Shown: piece after piece, positions 8,823 through 17,459 of the stretch
Layout of the letters: each line of letters opens with the position of its first letter
Numbering within the stretch: the stretch's first letter is position 1
Origin: Verrucomicrobiota bacterium
Lineage (GTDB): Bacteria; Verrucomicrobiota; Verrucomicrobiia; Chthoniobacterales; UBA10450
Assembly (NCBI GenBank): GCA_003218705.1
Contig: QHOI01000049.1
Span: 1-35,441, forward strand
DNA: 35,441 nucleotides
Reading direction: 5' to 3'
Made by a program: the position numbers and the translations under genes
Notes under the pieces: model-generated
The model's input: only the letters and a program-made list of their open reading frames with translations
Database searches by the model: none
What the model was told of the DNA's origin: nothing

Positions 8823-10409
8823 ATGTCCGGTCACCTCGCGCTCATTCTTCACGCGCACTTGCCATTCGTTCGGCATCCCGAACACGAGCATTTTCTCGAG
8901 GAAGACTGGCTCTTCGAGGCGATCACCGAAACTTACATTCCGCTGCTGCAAATGATGCAGCGACTCGTGAACGACAGCGTTCCGTTTAAACTCACGATGT
9001 CGCTCACCCCAACGCTGTGCGCGATGTTACAGGACGAACTTTTGCGCGAGCGCTACGTCCGGCATTTAGATCTTCTAATCGATCTCGCGCTGCGCGAGCG
9101 AAAACGTAACCGCAACCAGCCCGAGCTAGCCGAGTTGTCCGAATTTTACTTTGAATTGTTTTCGGCCAGCCGCCGTTTCTTTGTTGATGAATGGAAAGGC
9201 GATTTGCTCGCGGCGTTTCGACAACTGCGCGACGCGGGAGCGCTCGAGATCATCGGCTGCGCGGCCACGCACGGATTGCTTCCGCTGATTCAACAGCAAT
9301 CACCGGCAGCGGCCCGTGCGCAACTTCTCATTGGACGTGACGCGCATGTCGATCTCTTCCAAGCCGATCCCACGGGCCTTTGGCTGCCTGAATGTGCATA
9401 TGCCCCCGGGCTCGACACGATTTTGCAGGAAGCGAATATTCGATGGTTCGTTCTAGACGCGCACGGATTGTTGTTTGGAAATCCGCAGCCGCAGCGCGCG
9501 ATTTATGCGCCATGTTATACACGCGCAGGTCCAGCTGCGTTCGCGCGCGATCGCGATTCGAGCCGCCAGGTTTGGAGCGCGGAGGAAGGTTACCCCGGCG
9601 ATCCGGCATATCGCGAATTTTATCGCGACGTCGGTTTCGATCTTCCGCTTGAACATTTGGGGCCGATCGCGCGCGGTGTGCGGAAATTTTCCGGTGTGAA
9701 ATATCACCGCATCACTGGTCGGAAAGGCGAAAAACAGTTCTATGATCGAGCCGCGGCCGAAAAAGCCGCTGACGCGCACGCCACCCATTTCGTGGAACAA
9801 CGCCGGGCACAATTGGGACAGCTCGCCGCCGTTGATGTCGATCCAATCCTAGTCGTGCCGTTCGATGCGGAATTATTCGGCCACTGGTGGTTTGAGGGAC
9901 CGCGCTTTCTCGAATTGTTCATCCGCAAGGCCGCGTTCGATCAAAGGGAATTTCGCCTAACGACTCCGAGCGAATATTTGGTGATGCATCCGACCCAACA
10001 AACAATCGAGCCCGGAGCGTCGACCTGGGGCGACAAAGGCCATCTTGAAGTCTGGATCGACAAAAATAGTTCATGGATTTATCCGCATTTGCACGCGGCG
10101 GCGCAGCGGATGACCAACGTGGCAAACGCGCACAAGAATGATTCGAGCGAGCTCAATGATCGCGTTCTCAAGCAACTGGCCCGAGAGCTGTTACTCGCGC
10201 AAGCGAGCGACTGGGCGTTCTTGATGCGAACAGGCACGGCCCGTGAGTACGCAAGCAAGCGGACAATCGATCACCTCGCCCGCTTCAATAAACTGCACGA
10301 TCAGTTCGCGGCCGGGCAACTGAATGAAAAATTTCTGGCTGATTGCGAATGGCGCGACAACCTTTTCCCGAACCTGAATTGGCGGTATTACTGTAGCGGC
10401 GGTCTATGA
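8823..10409 (+). CDS. Glycoside hydrolase family 57, probable 1,4-alpha-glucan branching enzyme (DUF1957)
   Basis: 'GHLALILHAHLPFVRHPEHEHFLEEDWLFEAITETYIPLL', 'GLWLPECAYAPGLDTILQEANIRWFVLDAHG', 'VVPFDAELFGHWWFEGPRFLE', 'ASDWAFLMRTGTAREYA'. Confidence 0.92.
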   Translation: MSGHLALILHAHLPFVRHPEHEHFLEEDWLFEAITETYIPLLQMMQRLVNDSVPFKLTMSLTPTLCAMLQDELLRERYVRHLDLLIDLALRERKRNRNQPELAELSEFYFELFSASRRFFVDEWKGDLLAAFRQLRDAGALEIIGCAATHGLLPLIQQQSPAAARAQLLIGRDAHVDLFQADPTGLWLPECAYAPGLDTILQEANIRWFVLDAHGLLFGNPQPQRAIYAPCYTRAGPAAFARDRDSSRQVWSAEEGYPGDPAYREFYRDVGFDLPLEHLGPIARGVRKFSGVKYHRITGRKGEKQFYDRAAAEKAADAHATHFVEQRRAQLGQLAAVDVDPILVVPFDAELFGHWWFEGPRFLELFIRKAAFDQREFRLTTPSEYLVMHPTQQTIEPGASTWGDKGHLEVWIDKNSSWIYPHLHAAAQRMTNVANAHKNDSSELNDRVLKQLARELLLAQASDWAFLMRTGTAREYASKRTIDHLARFNKLHDQFAAGQLNEKFLADCEWRDNLFPNLNWRYYCSGGL

Positions 10410-10451
10410 CCGTCGCTGAATTAGTGCGACGCTCGCAGAGTGCCGCTACAG
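10391..10451. repeat. REP-like dyad element spanning the GH57 stop codon
   Basis: Perfect 10-bp inverted repeat CTGTAGCGGC (10391-10400)/GCCGCTACAG (10442-10451), with inner hairpin GGTCtatGACC. Confidence 0.75.
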
Positions 10452-10455
10452 AAGA

Positions 10456-11166
10456 ATGAAGAAAAAATACGCTTCAATTTTGATTGTCTTTGCGATTGGC
10501 GGCATTGCTCTCGCCCAAGAGTCGCCTTCGCCGATTCCATCGCCGTCGGCATCACCAGAGCAAACTCCGTCGCCGTCGCCATCACCGTCAGCAACCGCAG
10601 GGCGAAGCGTCGCGCTCCGGTTTGTTCCACCGCCGATGGAAGGAACGATCAGCCTCGGGATTTTTGATTCGAACGACAAACTCGTCCGCGTTCTCCACCG
10701 TGAATCAAAGGTCGACAATTTCACAATTGATGAGAATTCGCTCAAGACGACCTGGGATGGAAAGAACGACGCCGGCGAAGATTTGCCGACGGGGAAATAT
10801 CGGGCCCGCGGCTATACGGTTGGGCGTCTAAAGGTGGACGACCTTGGCAAAGTGGAGGCGCCTCCAAACGGGGCAGCCGATCATGTCTCCGTAAAACTGG
10901 TGACGAACCCGCTCGTGAGCGATACGCGATCGGTCATGGAACTTGGCGTCGGCTTCGATAGTAAAGGAAGTTTCCTGAAAACGATGGACGGATTGCCGCT
11001 GGCGACGATGAATGAAACACCGAATCTGACTCGCGTTTCGATCGCAAAAGAGGGCGAGAAAGCCGCCGATATTTGGCAGGATGACGGATCTGCGGTCGAA
11101 CATCTTCGCGTGTCGAACATCGACAAGATGATGGCATTTGATTGTGGTTTTTTTGAGCTCAGGTAG
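10456..11166 (+). CDS. Secreted protein with Ser/Pro-rich linker and FlgD-Ig-like domain
   Basis: Signal peptide MKKKYASILIVFAIGGIALAQ; linker 'SPSPIPSPSASPEQTPSPSPSPSAT'; 'GTISLGIFDSNDKLVRVLHRESKVDNFTIDENSLKTTWDGKNDAGEDLPTGKYRARGY' matches FlgD-type Ig repeats. Confidence 0.7.
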   Translation: MKKKYASILIVFAIGGIALAQESPSPIPSPSASPEQTPSPSPSPSATAGRSVALRFVPPPMEGTISLGIFDSNDKLVRVLHRESKVDNFTIDENSLKTTWDGKNDAGEDLPTGKYRARGYTVGRLKVDDLGKVEAPPNGAADHVSVKLVTNPLVSDTRSVMELGVGFDSKGSFLKTMDGLPLATMNETPNLTRVSIAKEGEKAADIWQDDGSAVEHLRVSNIDKMMAFDCGFFELR

Positions 11167-11217
11167 GGGCGGTTCACCGAACCGCCCGCGGGCGATTGAG
11201 GTCAATCGCCCCTACCT
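11161..11217. repeat. REP-like dyad element spanning the stop codon of the upstream ORF
   Basis: 11-bp perfect arms AGGTAGGGGCG (11161-11171)/CGCCCCTACCT (11207-11217), with inner hairpins GGTTCaccGAACC and GATTGaggtCAATC. Confidence 0.8.
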
Positions 11218-11255
11218 ACTAGCCATCATGGCATATCTTTGTTTAGTTAGGCGTT

Positions 11256-12584
11256 ATGGCTTCGGCGCCTGAATTTCAACACACGCTATCGAAAGCTGCC
11301 GGTTTCAGCGGCATGTCGCTGCACACGGGCGAGAAAGTTTCGCTGAAGCTGCATCCGGCGCCGGCCAATCACGGAATTAAATTCAAGCGCAAGGATTTGC
11401 CGGACGAGCCCACGATCGACGCCAAGATCGATAATCTCAAAATGGTCGAGCGCGCGACGACGATCGGTGAAGGATCGATGCGCGTGCATACGGTCGAGCA
11501 TGTGCTGGCAGCGTTATCGGCGATGGGGGTGGACAACGCGATCGTAGAAATGGACGCGAATGAACCGCCAATCGGCGACGGAAGCGCGAAAGCATATGTC
11601 GATGTAATCAAACGCGCAGGCGTTTCGGCACAGGAAGCGTCGCGAAAATTCTTTCACGTTCGCGAACCGATGCACATCGAAACGAAAACGGGCGCAATGC
11701 TCGTCCTGCTACCGGACAACAACGGCTTGCGGATTTCGTGCACCCAAGCCGGGCCGAACAATCGTTTCACGCAATTCATGTCGACCGACATCGTACCGGA
11801 ACTCTTCGAGCGCGAGATCGCGCCGGCCCGGACGTTTGTTTACTACGAAGAGGTCGAGTCGTTGATGGAGAAAAATTTGATCAAGGGCGGTAGTCTGGAA
11901 AATGCGGTGGTGGTGCGCGGCGACGCAGTCTTGAGCAAAGAGCCGTTGCGTTTTCAGGACGAATTCGTCCGACACAAAATCCTCGACATTGTCGGCGACC
12001 TCGCGCTGGTCGGCTGTCGGATTCGTGGTCACCTCATCGCGGTCAAACCCGGGCACGCGGCGAATGCAGAATTAGCTCGCGCGATCGCGAACGAACAATC
12101 GCGTCGCGACACCCTGGCGGTGCCGCGAGTTGTGCCGAAAGGCATCGGCGGCCTCGACAGCGAAGAGATCATGCAGATCTTACCACATCGTTATCCCTTT
12201 TTGATGGTCGACCGCATCATCAGCTTCGACGAAAGCGGGACGAAATGCATCGGCGTCAAATCGGTCACGATCAACGAACCGTTTTTCCAGGGACACTTTC
12301 CGGGCCATCCGGTGATGCCGGGTGTGATGCAGGTGGAAGCTATGGCGCAGGTCGCGAGTTTGTTGCTGTTCAAGCTTGCGAAAACCACCAGCCGGATCGG
12401 TTATTTCATGAGCGCGGACGACGTGAAGTTTCGCAAGCCGGTGATGCCGGGCGACACGATGTTCATTCACGCTGAGTTGACGAAAGCGCGCGGTGAGCGG
12501 TTAGCAAAAGCGAAGTGCCATTGCGTAGTGAATGACGCGATTGTTTCCGAAGGCGAATTGATGTTCACGTTTCTCGATCGATGA
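11256..12584 (+). CDS. lpxC/fabZ: Bifunctional UDP-3-O-acyl-N-acetylglucosamine deacetylase / 3-hydroxyacyl-ACP dehydratase
   Basis: LpxC: 'TVEHVLAALSAMGVDNAIVEMDANEPPIGDGSAKAYVD', 'DEFVRHKILDIVGDLALVG'. FabZ: 'IMQILPHRYPFLMVDRI', 'GHFPGHPVMPGVMQVEAMAQVASLLL'. Confidence 0.96.
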   Translation: MASAPEFQHTLSKAAGFSGMSLHTGEKVSLKLHPAPANHGIKFKRKDLPDEPTIDAKIDNLKMVERATTIGEGSMRVHTVEHVLAALSAMGVDNAIVEMDANEPPIGDGSAKAYVDVIKRAGVSAQEASRKFFHVREPMHIETKTGAMLVLLPDNNGLRISCTQAGPNNRFTQFMSTDIVPELFEREIAPARTFVYYEEVESLMEKNLIKGGSLENAVVVRGDAVLSKEPLRFQDEFVRHKILDIVGDLALVGCRIRGHLIAVKPGHAANAELARAIANEQSRRDTLAVPRVVPKGIGGLDSEEIMQILPHRYPFLMVDRIISFDESGTKCIGVKSVTINEPFFQGHFPGHPVMPGVMQVEAMAQVASLLLFKLAKTTSRIGYFMSADDVKFRKPVMPGDTMFIHAELTKARGERLAKAKCHCVVNDAIVSEGELMFTFLDR

Positions 12585-13360
12585 GCGACGTGCAGATTCA
12601 TCCGACGGCGATTGTCGATCCTGGCGCGCAAATCGGTGCGAGAACAATGATCGGGCCGTACTGCGTGATCGGCCCGAACGTCGTGCTGGGGCAAAGCTGC
12701 TGGCTGCAACATCACGTGACTTTGGCGGGGCCGATGCGCACCGGCGCTAAAAATAAATTTTACGCCTACTGCTCGATCGGTCAGCAAACGCAGGACCTGA
12801 AATACGCGGGCGAGCCGACCTATCTGGAAATTGGCGATGAAAATACGTTTCGCGAATTCGTTACCGTAAATCGGAGCACGACCAGCGATGGCAAAACGCA
12901 AATCGGCAGTCGGGGAAATTTTCTGGCTTACAGCCACATCGGGCACGATTGCACCGTTGGAAACGAAGTCGTCTTTTCCAATAATGGAACACTGGCCGGA
13001 CATGTGCAGGTCGGCGACAACGCGGTCATGGGCGGACTCACCGCGGTCCACCAATTTTGCCGCATCGGCCGCTTCGCCATCACCGGTGGTTGCTCGAAGA
13101 TTGTTCAGGACATTCCGCCGTTCATGATCGCAGACGGAAATCCAGCCGAGATTCGCGGCGTCAACTTGGTGGGCTTGGAACGGAAAAGTTTTCCAGCGGA
13201 AAGGGTGAAGTGGATCAAGGAGGCCTTCCGCCTGATCTACCGTTCTAAATATAATACGGGCCAGGCGCTGGAAGCGGTCCGAAAGGAACTGCCGCAGAAC
13301 GAAGAGGTTCGCGAAATAGTCGAATTCATCGAAAAGACCGAGCGCGGAATCATTCGTTAG
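12581..13360 (+). CDS. lpxA: Acyl-ACP--UDP-N-acetylglucosamine O-acyltransferase
   Basis: Left-handed beta-helix hexapeptides 'IHPTAIVDPGAQIGARTMIGPYCVIGPNVVLG', 'FREFVTVNRST', 'YSHIGHDCTVGNEVVFSNNGTLAGHVQVGDNAVMGGLTAVHQFCRIGRFA'. ATGA overlap with lpxC/fabZ. Confidence 0.95.
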   Translation: MSDVQIHPTAIVDPGAQIGARTMIGPYCVIGPNVVLGQSCWLQHHVTLAGPMRTGAKNKFYAYCSIGQQTQDLKYAGEPTYLEIGDENTFREFVTVNRSTTSDGKTQIGSRGNFLAYSHIGHDCTVGNEVVFSNNGTLAGHVQVGDNAVMGGLTAVHQFCRIGRFAITGGCSKIVQDIPPFMIADGNPAEIRGVNLVGLERKSFPAERVKWIKEAFRLIYRSKYNTGQALEAVRKELPQNEEVREIVEFIEKTERGIIR

Positions 13361-13374
13361 CGCGACGCAATAAA

Positions 13375-14958
13375 TTAACGCGCGCGCGGTGTCGGCGTCG
13401 CTGATACACCGCGCAAGTCCTGTTCGACACTTCTGAGCAGCGGCGCCGCGGGCGCGTCGCCGGCGATTCGCAACGTGCTGCGGATCAGATCAACGCCGCG
13501 TTTTGGCTTGTTGAGCTTCTTCCAGGCATCGGCCTCTTCGAGCACAACTCGCAGAATATCGTCGCGGCTCGAATAGCAGGTGCGCGCCTGGCCAAAGTAG
13601 CTGGTGGCTCCAGCCAGATTTCCATCACCCGCCTCCATCAGCCCGAGGTCTTCGATCATTGGACAATTGTGCGCACGTGAGGCGGCCTGGCGCGCCAGCA
13701 AGCGATACTGACCCGACCCGTTCGTAAAATTTCGCACGGCAAAATCATGATAACTTTTCCAGCTGTTGGCTTTCCCCGAATCGGCCGTCGACTCCAGCTG
13801 CAGCCAGGCTAAATAAGGCCGGTAGAGCGGATCGCCTACCATGACTGACATCCAGGAGAGCGCCTCAGTCGCGGCATAAGCGCTTTCGGCAAAGGTGAAG
13901 CCGTGAAGCAGACGGTCGTTCAGAATGTTCGGATGCGTCGTCAATTGCAGGTAAGGCTCGTAAACGTTGCCAACGCTCGCGGCCGCGCCATGGGAGACGA
14001 GTGGGCCGACCCAGTTTGCATTTCGGTCGCGCAACGTGTTCGCACTGAACGAATGGATATGCATCGCCACCGCCCCCGGCACAAAATGGAAGTCTGGGTG
14101 GGCGAATGGCCCGGCCACATTCGGATAGTACCAGCCGTAATACAGCGCGCAGTCCGTGATGGGATAACCCTCCGGAAAAATCCCGGGGACCGGACTCTGA
14201 TACACCACCGGGATTCCAACTTTGTGGAGTTGCTGTGGAATTTCCGCTAGCCATTGGTCGCCTATTTCGTAACCGGCCGAGGGACCATGCGAACTATCGA
14301 CGTAGGCGCGCCCCCAAAGCCCAGTTCTCTCGGCCGCAACCGAATCGATGATCATTTGTCGCACTGTTGCCACGCTGGGGGCATCCAGTCGGCAAACGAG
14401 TAGGAGCGCGACGTCATCCCATTGATCGATCGAGCGAAAACTCTTGAAATAACTATTCAGCTTCGCGCCAGAAATCTTCGGCGAGAAATAACCGAGGGTT
14501 GCAATCTCGGAATCGACCGAAGCTTCGTTGCGGCCGTCGATCGGTCCGCCGGCTGATTCGTCGCCGGGGTATGGCACAGCAGTCGGCTTAATTTTCAGTG
14601 GCATCCCTTTAATCAGGGCAACGAAACGAATCGATGTTGAGAGGACGGCGTCTTGATGTTCAGCCGTTTCGCGGATGGTCCACCACTTTCGTGATTTGAA
14701 AGCTTCGCGAAGCGGTTCGGCAATTTTGCCATCGTACTCTTCCCGAGTGATTTCCTCGTCCACCGAGCACGTGACCCCGATGATGTGATCAGATACGATG
14801 CCGCGTTGTTTTGCATAGAATCTCGCCAGCTCCGGCGAGTCCGGCGCCGATTTGTTGTAAACAACGATTGTCGAGGTCGCGAGCGGCTGTTCAGCGCGAA
14901 CCTGAATCACAACCGTGAAGACGACGAGCAAAGCGAGAAATGATCTATGATGACTCAT
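13375..14958 (-). CDS. TIGR03790 family secreted protein
   Basis: Signal peptide then 'STIVVYNKSAPDSPELARFYAKQRGIVSDHIIGVTCSVDEEITREEYDGKIAEPLREAF', 'DGRNEASVDSEIATLGY', 'SHGAAASVGNVYEPYLQLTTHPNILNDRLLHGFTFAESAYAATEALSWMSVMVGDPLYRPY', typical of this family. Confidence 0.8.
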   Translation of the reverse strand: MSHHRSFLALLVVFTVVIQVRAEQPLATSTIVVYNKSAPDSPELARFYAKQRGIVSDHIIGVTCSVDEEITREEYDGKIAEPLREAFKSRKWWTIRETAEHQDAVLSTSIRFVALIKGMPLKIKPTAVPYPGDESAGGPIDGRNEASVDSEIATLGYFSPKISGAKLNSYFKSFRSIDQWDDVALLLVCRLDAPSVATVRQMIIDSVAAERTGLWGRAYVDSSHGPSAGYEIGDQWLAEIPQQLHKVGIPVVYQSPVPGIFPEGYPITDCALYYGWYYPNVAGPFAHPDFHFVPGAVAMHIHSFSANTLRDRNANWVGPLVSHGAAASVGNVYEPYLQLTTHPNILNDRLLHGFTFAESAYAATEALSWMSVMVGDPLYRPYLAWLQLESTADSGKANSWKSYHDFAVRNFTNGSGQYRLLARQAASRAHNCPMIEDLGLMEAGDGNLAGATSYFGQARTCYSSRDDILRVVLEEADAWKKLNKPKRGVDLIRSTLRIAGDAPAAPLLRSVEQDLRGVSATPTPRAR

Positions 14959-15026
14959 TTAAAGCGATTAGCTTTCGGAGTTGAAAGTTCGGTCGTCCGT
15001 GTTTGAAATCTTCAACAGCGCCGCAT

Positions 15027-15054
15027 TCTCAACTCTCAACCCTCAACTCTCAAC
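15027..15054. repeat. Four tandem heptamers (Y)CTCAAC directly upstream of recN
   Basis: TCTCAAC TCTCAAC CCTCAAC TCTCAAC. Confidence 0.85.
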
Positions 15055-15060
15055 CTTTCC

Positions 15061-16743
15061 ATGCCGGCTGTTTTGAATCTGCTGCGGATCAAAAATCTCG
15101 CGTTGGTGGAGGAGCTCGAGTGGCAGATTGCGCCCGGTTTTACTGCTATCACCGGTGAAACCGGTGCTGGGAAATCGATTATCATCGGCGCGCTCCAACT
15201 CTTACTCGGCGAACGCGCGGATAAATCACTCATTCGCACCGGGGCCGATACTTGCACCGCCGAAGCCGTTTTCACCGGCAAAGAATTGAAGAAGTTGAAC
15301 CCGGACCTGGTCGAAGCCGGCGTCGAACCGTGCACGGATGATCTTATTATTAAGCGAAGTCTCTCTGCCGCGGGCAGCAATCGCCAATTCATCAACGGTT
15401 CGCCCACCACGTTGTCGATCCTGAAAAATGTGGGCGACGCGCTGGTCGATCTTCACGGTCCGCACGATCACCAGTCTCTACTCTCACCGGACAAGCAGCT
15501 CGACCTGCTCGATTCGTTCGCCCGTGCCGAAGAGCAACTCGAGGAATACAAAAAACATTTTCGACAATTGCAGACGCTGACAGCCGAGCACGCGGCGCTC
15601 AATACCGCCGAAACCGCGCGCGAGCAGGAGCTTGATCTGCTGCGCCATCAAATCAACGAGATTAATTCGGCAAATCTTGTGGCCGGCGAAGAAGAAGAAA
15701 TCGAGAAGCGCTATAAACTTACCAGCAGCAGCAAACGTCTGATCGAACTTGCCAGCGCTGCAGCCAACAAACTTTCGGAAGCGGACGAATCGGTCCTGTC
15801 CCGGCTCGCCGAGACGCAACGTTTGCTGCGCGAATTGGAGAAGATCGATATCTCCACCGCGGAGATTGCTTCCGAACATGCCGCGGCCGTGGTGCAGCTG
15901 TCGGAAATCGCGCGGTCGCTCTCCGATTACGCCGAGAAGCTCGATCTCGATCCGGAACAACTCACCGCGCTCGAGCAACGTGTTTCGCTTTTTGAAACAT
16001 TGAAGCGCAAATACGGCGGTTCGATTGCCGAAGTGATCGAGTTTGGCCGGCGCGCGGCCGAACGAATGCAAAAAATCGAAGGCCGCGACGCTGAACTGGA
16101 GCGACTAACGAAAGAAATCGCAGAAGTTCGGGCGCAGATGAATCGCGCCGGCGATGCGCTGCGCAAACTGCGCGCGAAAGCGGCGCCGAAACTTTCCGAG
16201 ACGATTCGCAAAAACCTGCGCGATCTCGGATTTCGCCAATCGGAATTCGAAGCGAGACTAAGCCCGGTTGAGGAACCGCACGCGAATGGCTTCGATTCGG
16301 TTGAATTGCTTTTCTCGCCCAATCCTGGCGAACCGCTAAAACCGTTGCGCGCGATTGCTTCCAGCGGCGAAATTTCGCGCCTGATGCTCGCGATAAAGTC
16401 CGCGCTCGCCGCGCACGATTCGATTCCGCTTCTCGTCTTCGATGAGATCGACACGAACGTCGGCGGCGAGATCGCGCATGCGGTTGGCGCAAAGATGCGA
16501 GCGCTCGGCAACGAGCATCAGTTGATTTGCATCACCCATCTCGCGCCGGTCGCTGCAGCCGCGTCGTCGCATTTTGTCGTGACCAAAGACGTTGTCCGCG
16601 GTCGCACATTTTCGAATCTTCGCGAAGTTACCGGCAAAGCCCGCCGCGAAGAGACCGCGCGTATGCTCGGTGGCAAAAGCGAATCCGCGCTCCAACTCGC
16701 TGCCAGTTTGTTGAAAGATTCGACCGCCAAAGGCGCTAAATAA
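15061..16743 (+). CDS. recN: DNA repair protein RecN
   Basis: 'LRIKNLALVEELEWQIAPGFTAITGETGAGKSIIIGALQLLLGERAD', coiled coil, 'GEISRLMLAIKSALAAHDSIPLLVFDEIDTNVGGEIAHAVGAKMRALGNEHQLICITHLAPVAAAA'. Confidence 0.96.
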   Translation: MPAVLNLLRIKNLALVEELEWQIAPGFTAITGETGAGKSIIIGALQLLLGERADKSLIRTGADTCTAEAVFTGKELKKLNPDLVEAGVEPCTDDLIIKRSLSAAGSNRQFINGSPTTLSILKNVGDALVDLHGPHDHQSLLSPDKQLDLLDSFARAEEQLEEYKKHFRQLQTLTAEHAALNTAETAREQELDLLRHQINEINSANLVAGEEEEIEKRYKLTSSSKRLIELASAAANKLSEADESVLSRLAETQRLLRELEKIDISTAEIASEHAAAVVQLSEIARSLSDYAEKLDLDPEQLTALEQRVSLFETLKRKYGGSIAEVIEFGRRAAERMQKIEGRDAELERLTKEIAEVRAQMNRAGDALRKLRAKAAPKLSETIRKNLRDLGFRQSEFEARLSPVEEPHANGFDSVELLFSPNPGEPLKPLRAIASSGEISRLMLAIKSALAAHDSIPLLVFDEIDTNVGGEIAHAVGAKMRALGNEHQLICITHLAPVAAAASSHFVVTKDVVRGRTFSNLREVTGKARREETARMLGGKSESALQLAASLLKDSTAKGAK

Positions 16744-16797
16744 CACTAAATCGAGGGGGACAACTATCTCTAAACTTTCGCGTACTTAGCGGATGAT

Positions 16798-17376
16798 TCA
16801 TTTGTTCACCGGACCGAGCGGTAGAACCACTCTGCCATACAATTCGTTCAGGACTTGCGCGAGACCGGTGTAGATCGCGGAGAAGCCGCAGAAGATTCCC
16901 TCGTAGCCGGTGAAATGTTTGAAGCCGGGACTCGCGTTCGTGAAATCGCCGATCGCGAGCAGGAAAAATAAGATCGCGAGCGTGCCGAAGACGATCTGTA
17001 ATGCGTGATTGAGCCGCAGTGTCCCGATAAACATGACCAAAGTGAACAATCCCCACATCGCAAGATACGCCGCCATCGCGGTGTCGTTGGAGGCCGCGCC
17101 CCAACCAAGTTTTGTCAACACAATCAGCGCGACGAGCGAAAGCCAGAACAGTCCGTAGGAAACAAAAGCGGTGGTGGCAAACGTGTTGCCTTTTCGCCAC
17201 TCCATCATGCCCGCAATGACTTGCGCGATACCACCGTAACAAATGCCCATCGCCAGAATCATAGCGTTGAGTTCGTAAAAGCCGGCGTTGTGAAGATTGA
17301 GCAGCACCGTGGTCATGCCGAAACCGAGGAGACCCAGCGGCGCGGGATTGCCAGTAATGTCGCGGGATTCGTTCAT
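16798..17376 (-). CDS. Acetate uptake transporter (GPR1/FUN34/YaaH family)
   Basis: '[72 protein letters not shown]'. Start placed at [15 protein letters not shown]. Confidence 0.92.
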   Translation of the reverse strand: MNESRDITGNPAPLGLLGFGMTTVLLNLHNAGFYELNAMILAMGICYGGIAQVIAGMMEWRKGNTFATTAFVSYGLFWLSLVALIVLTKLGWGAASNDTAMAAYLAMWGLFTLVMFIGTLRLNHALQIVFGTLAILFFLLAIGDFTNASPGFKHFTGYEGIFCGFSAIYTGLAQVLNELYGRVVLPLGPVNK

Positions 17377-17396
17377 CCAATCAGTCTGGCGAAGAC

Positions 17397-17406
17397 AAGA
17401 TCGACA
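17397..17406 (+). repeat. AAGATCGACA word (intergenic copy between the divergent acetate transporter and spmAB genes)
   Basis: Exact decamer. Confidence 0.75.
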
Positions 17407-17459
17407 AGGCAATCACAAATCGGCTGGTCGGGCGCGACGGCGGAGGTTAAAAAACAGGC

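Noticed and set aside
10500-10600. Short TCGCCGTCGCCATCACC-type repeats as a microsatellite or CRISPR
   Set aside because: They encode an ordinary Ser/Pro-rich linker (SPSPSPSPSA) and have no repeat-spacer structure.
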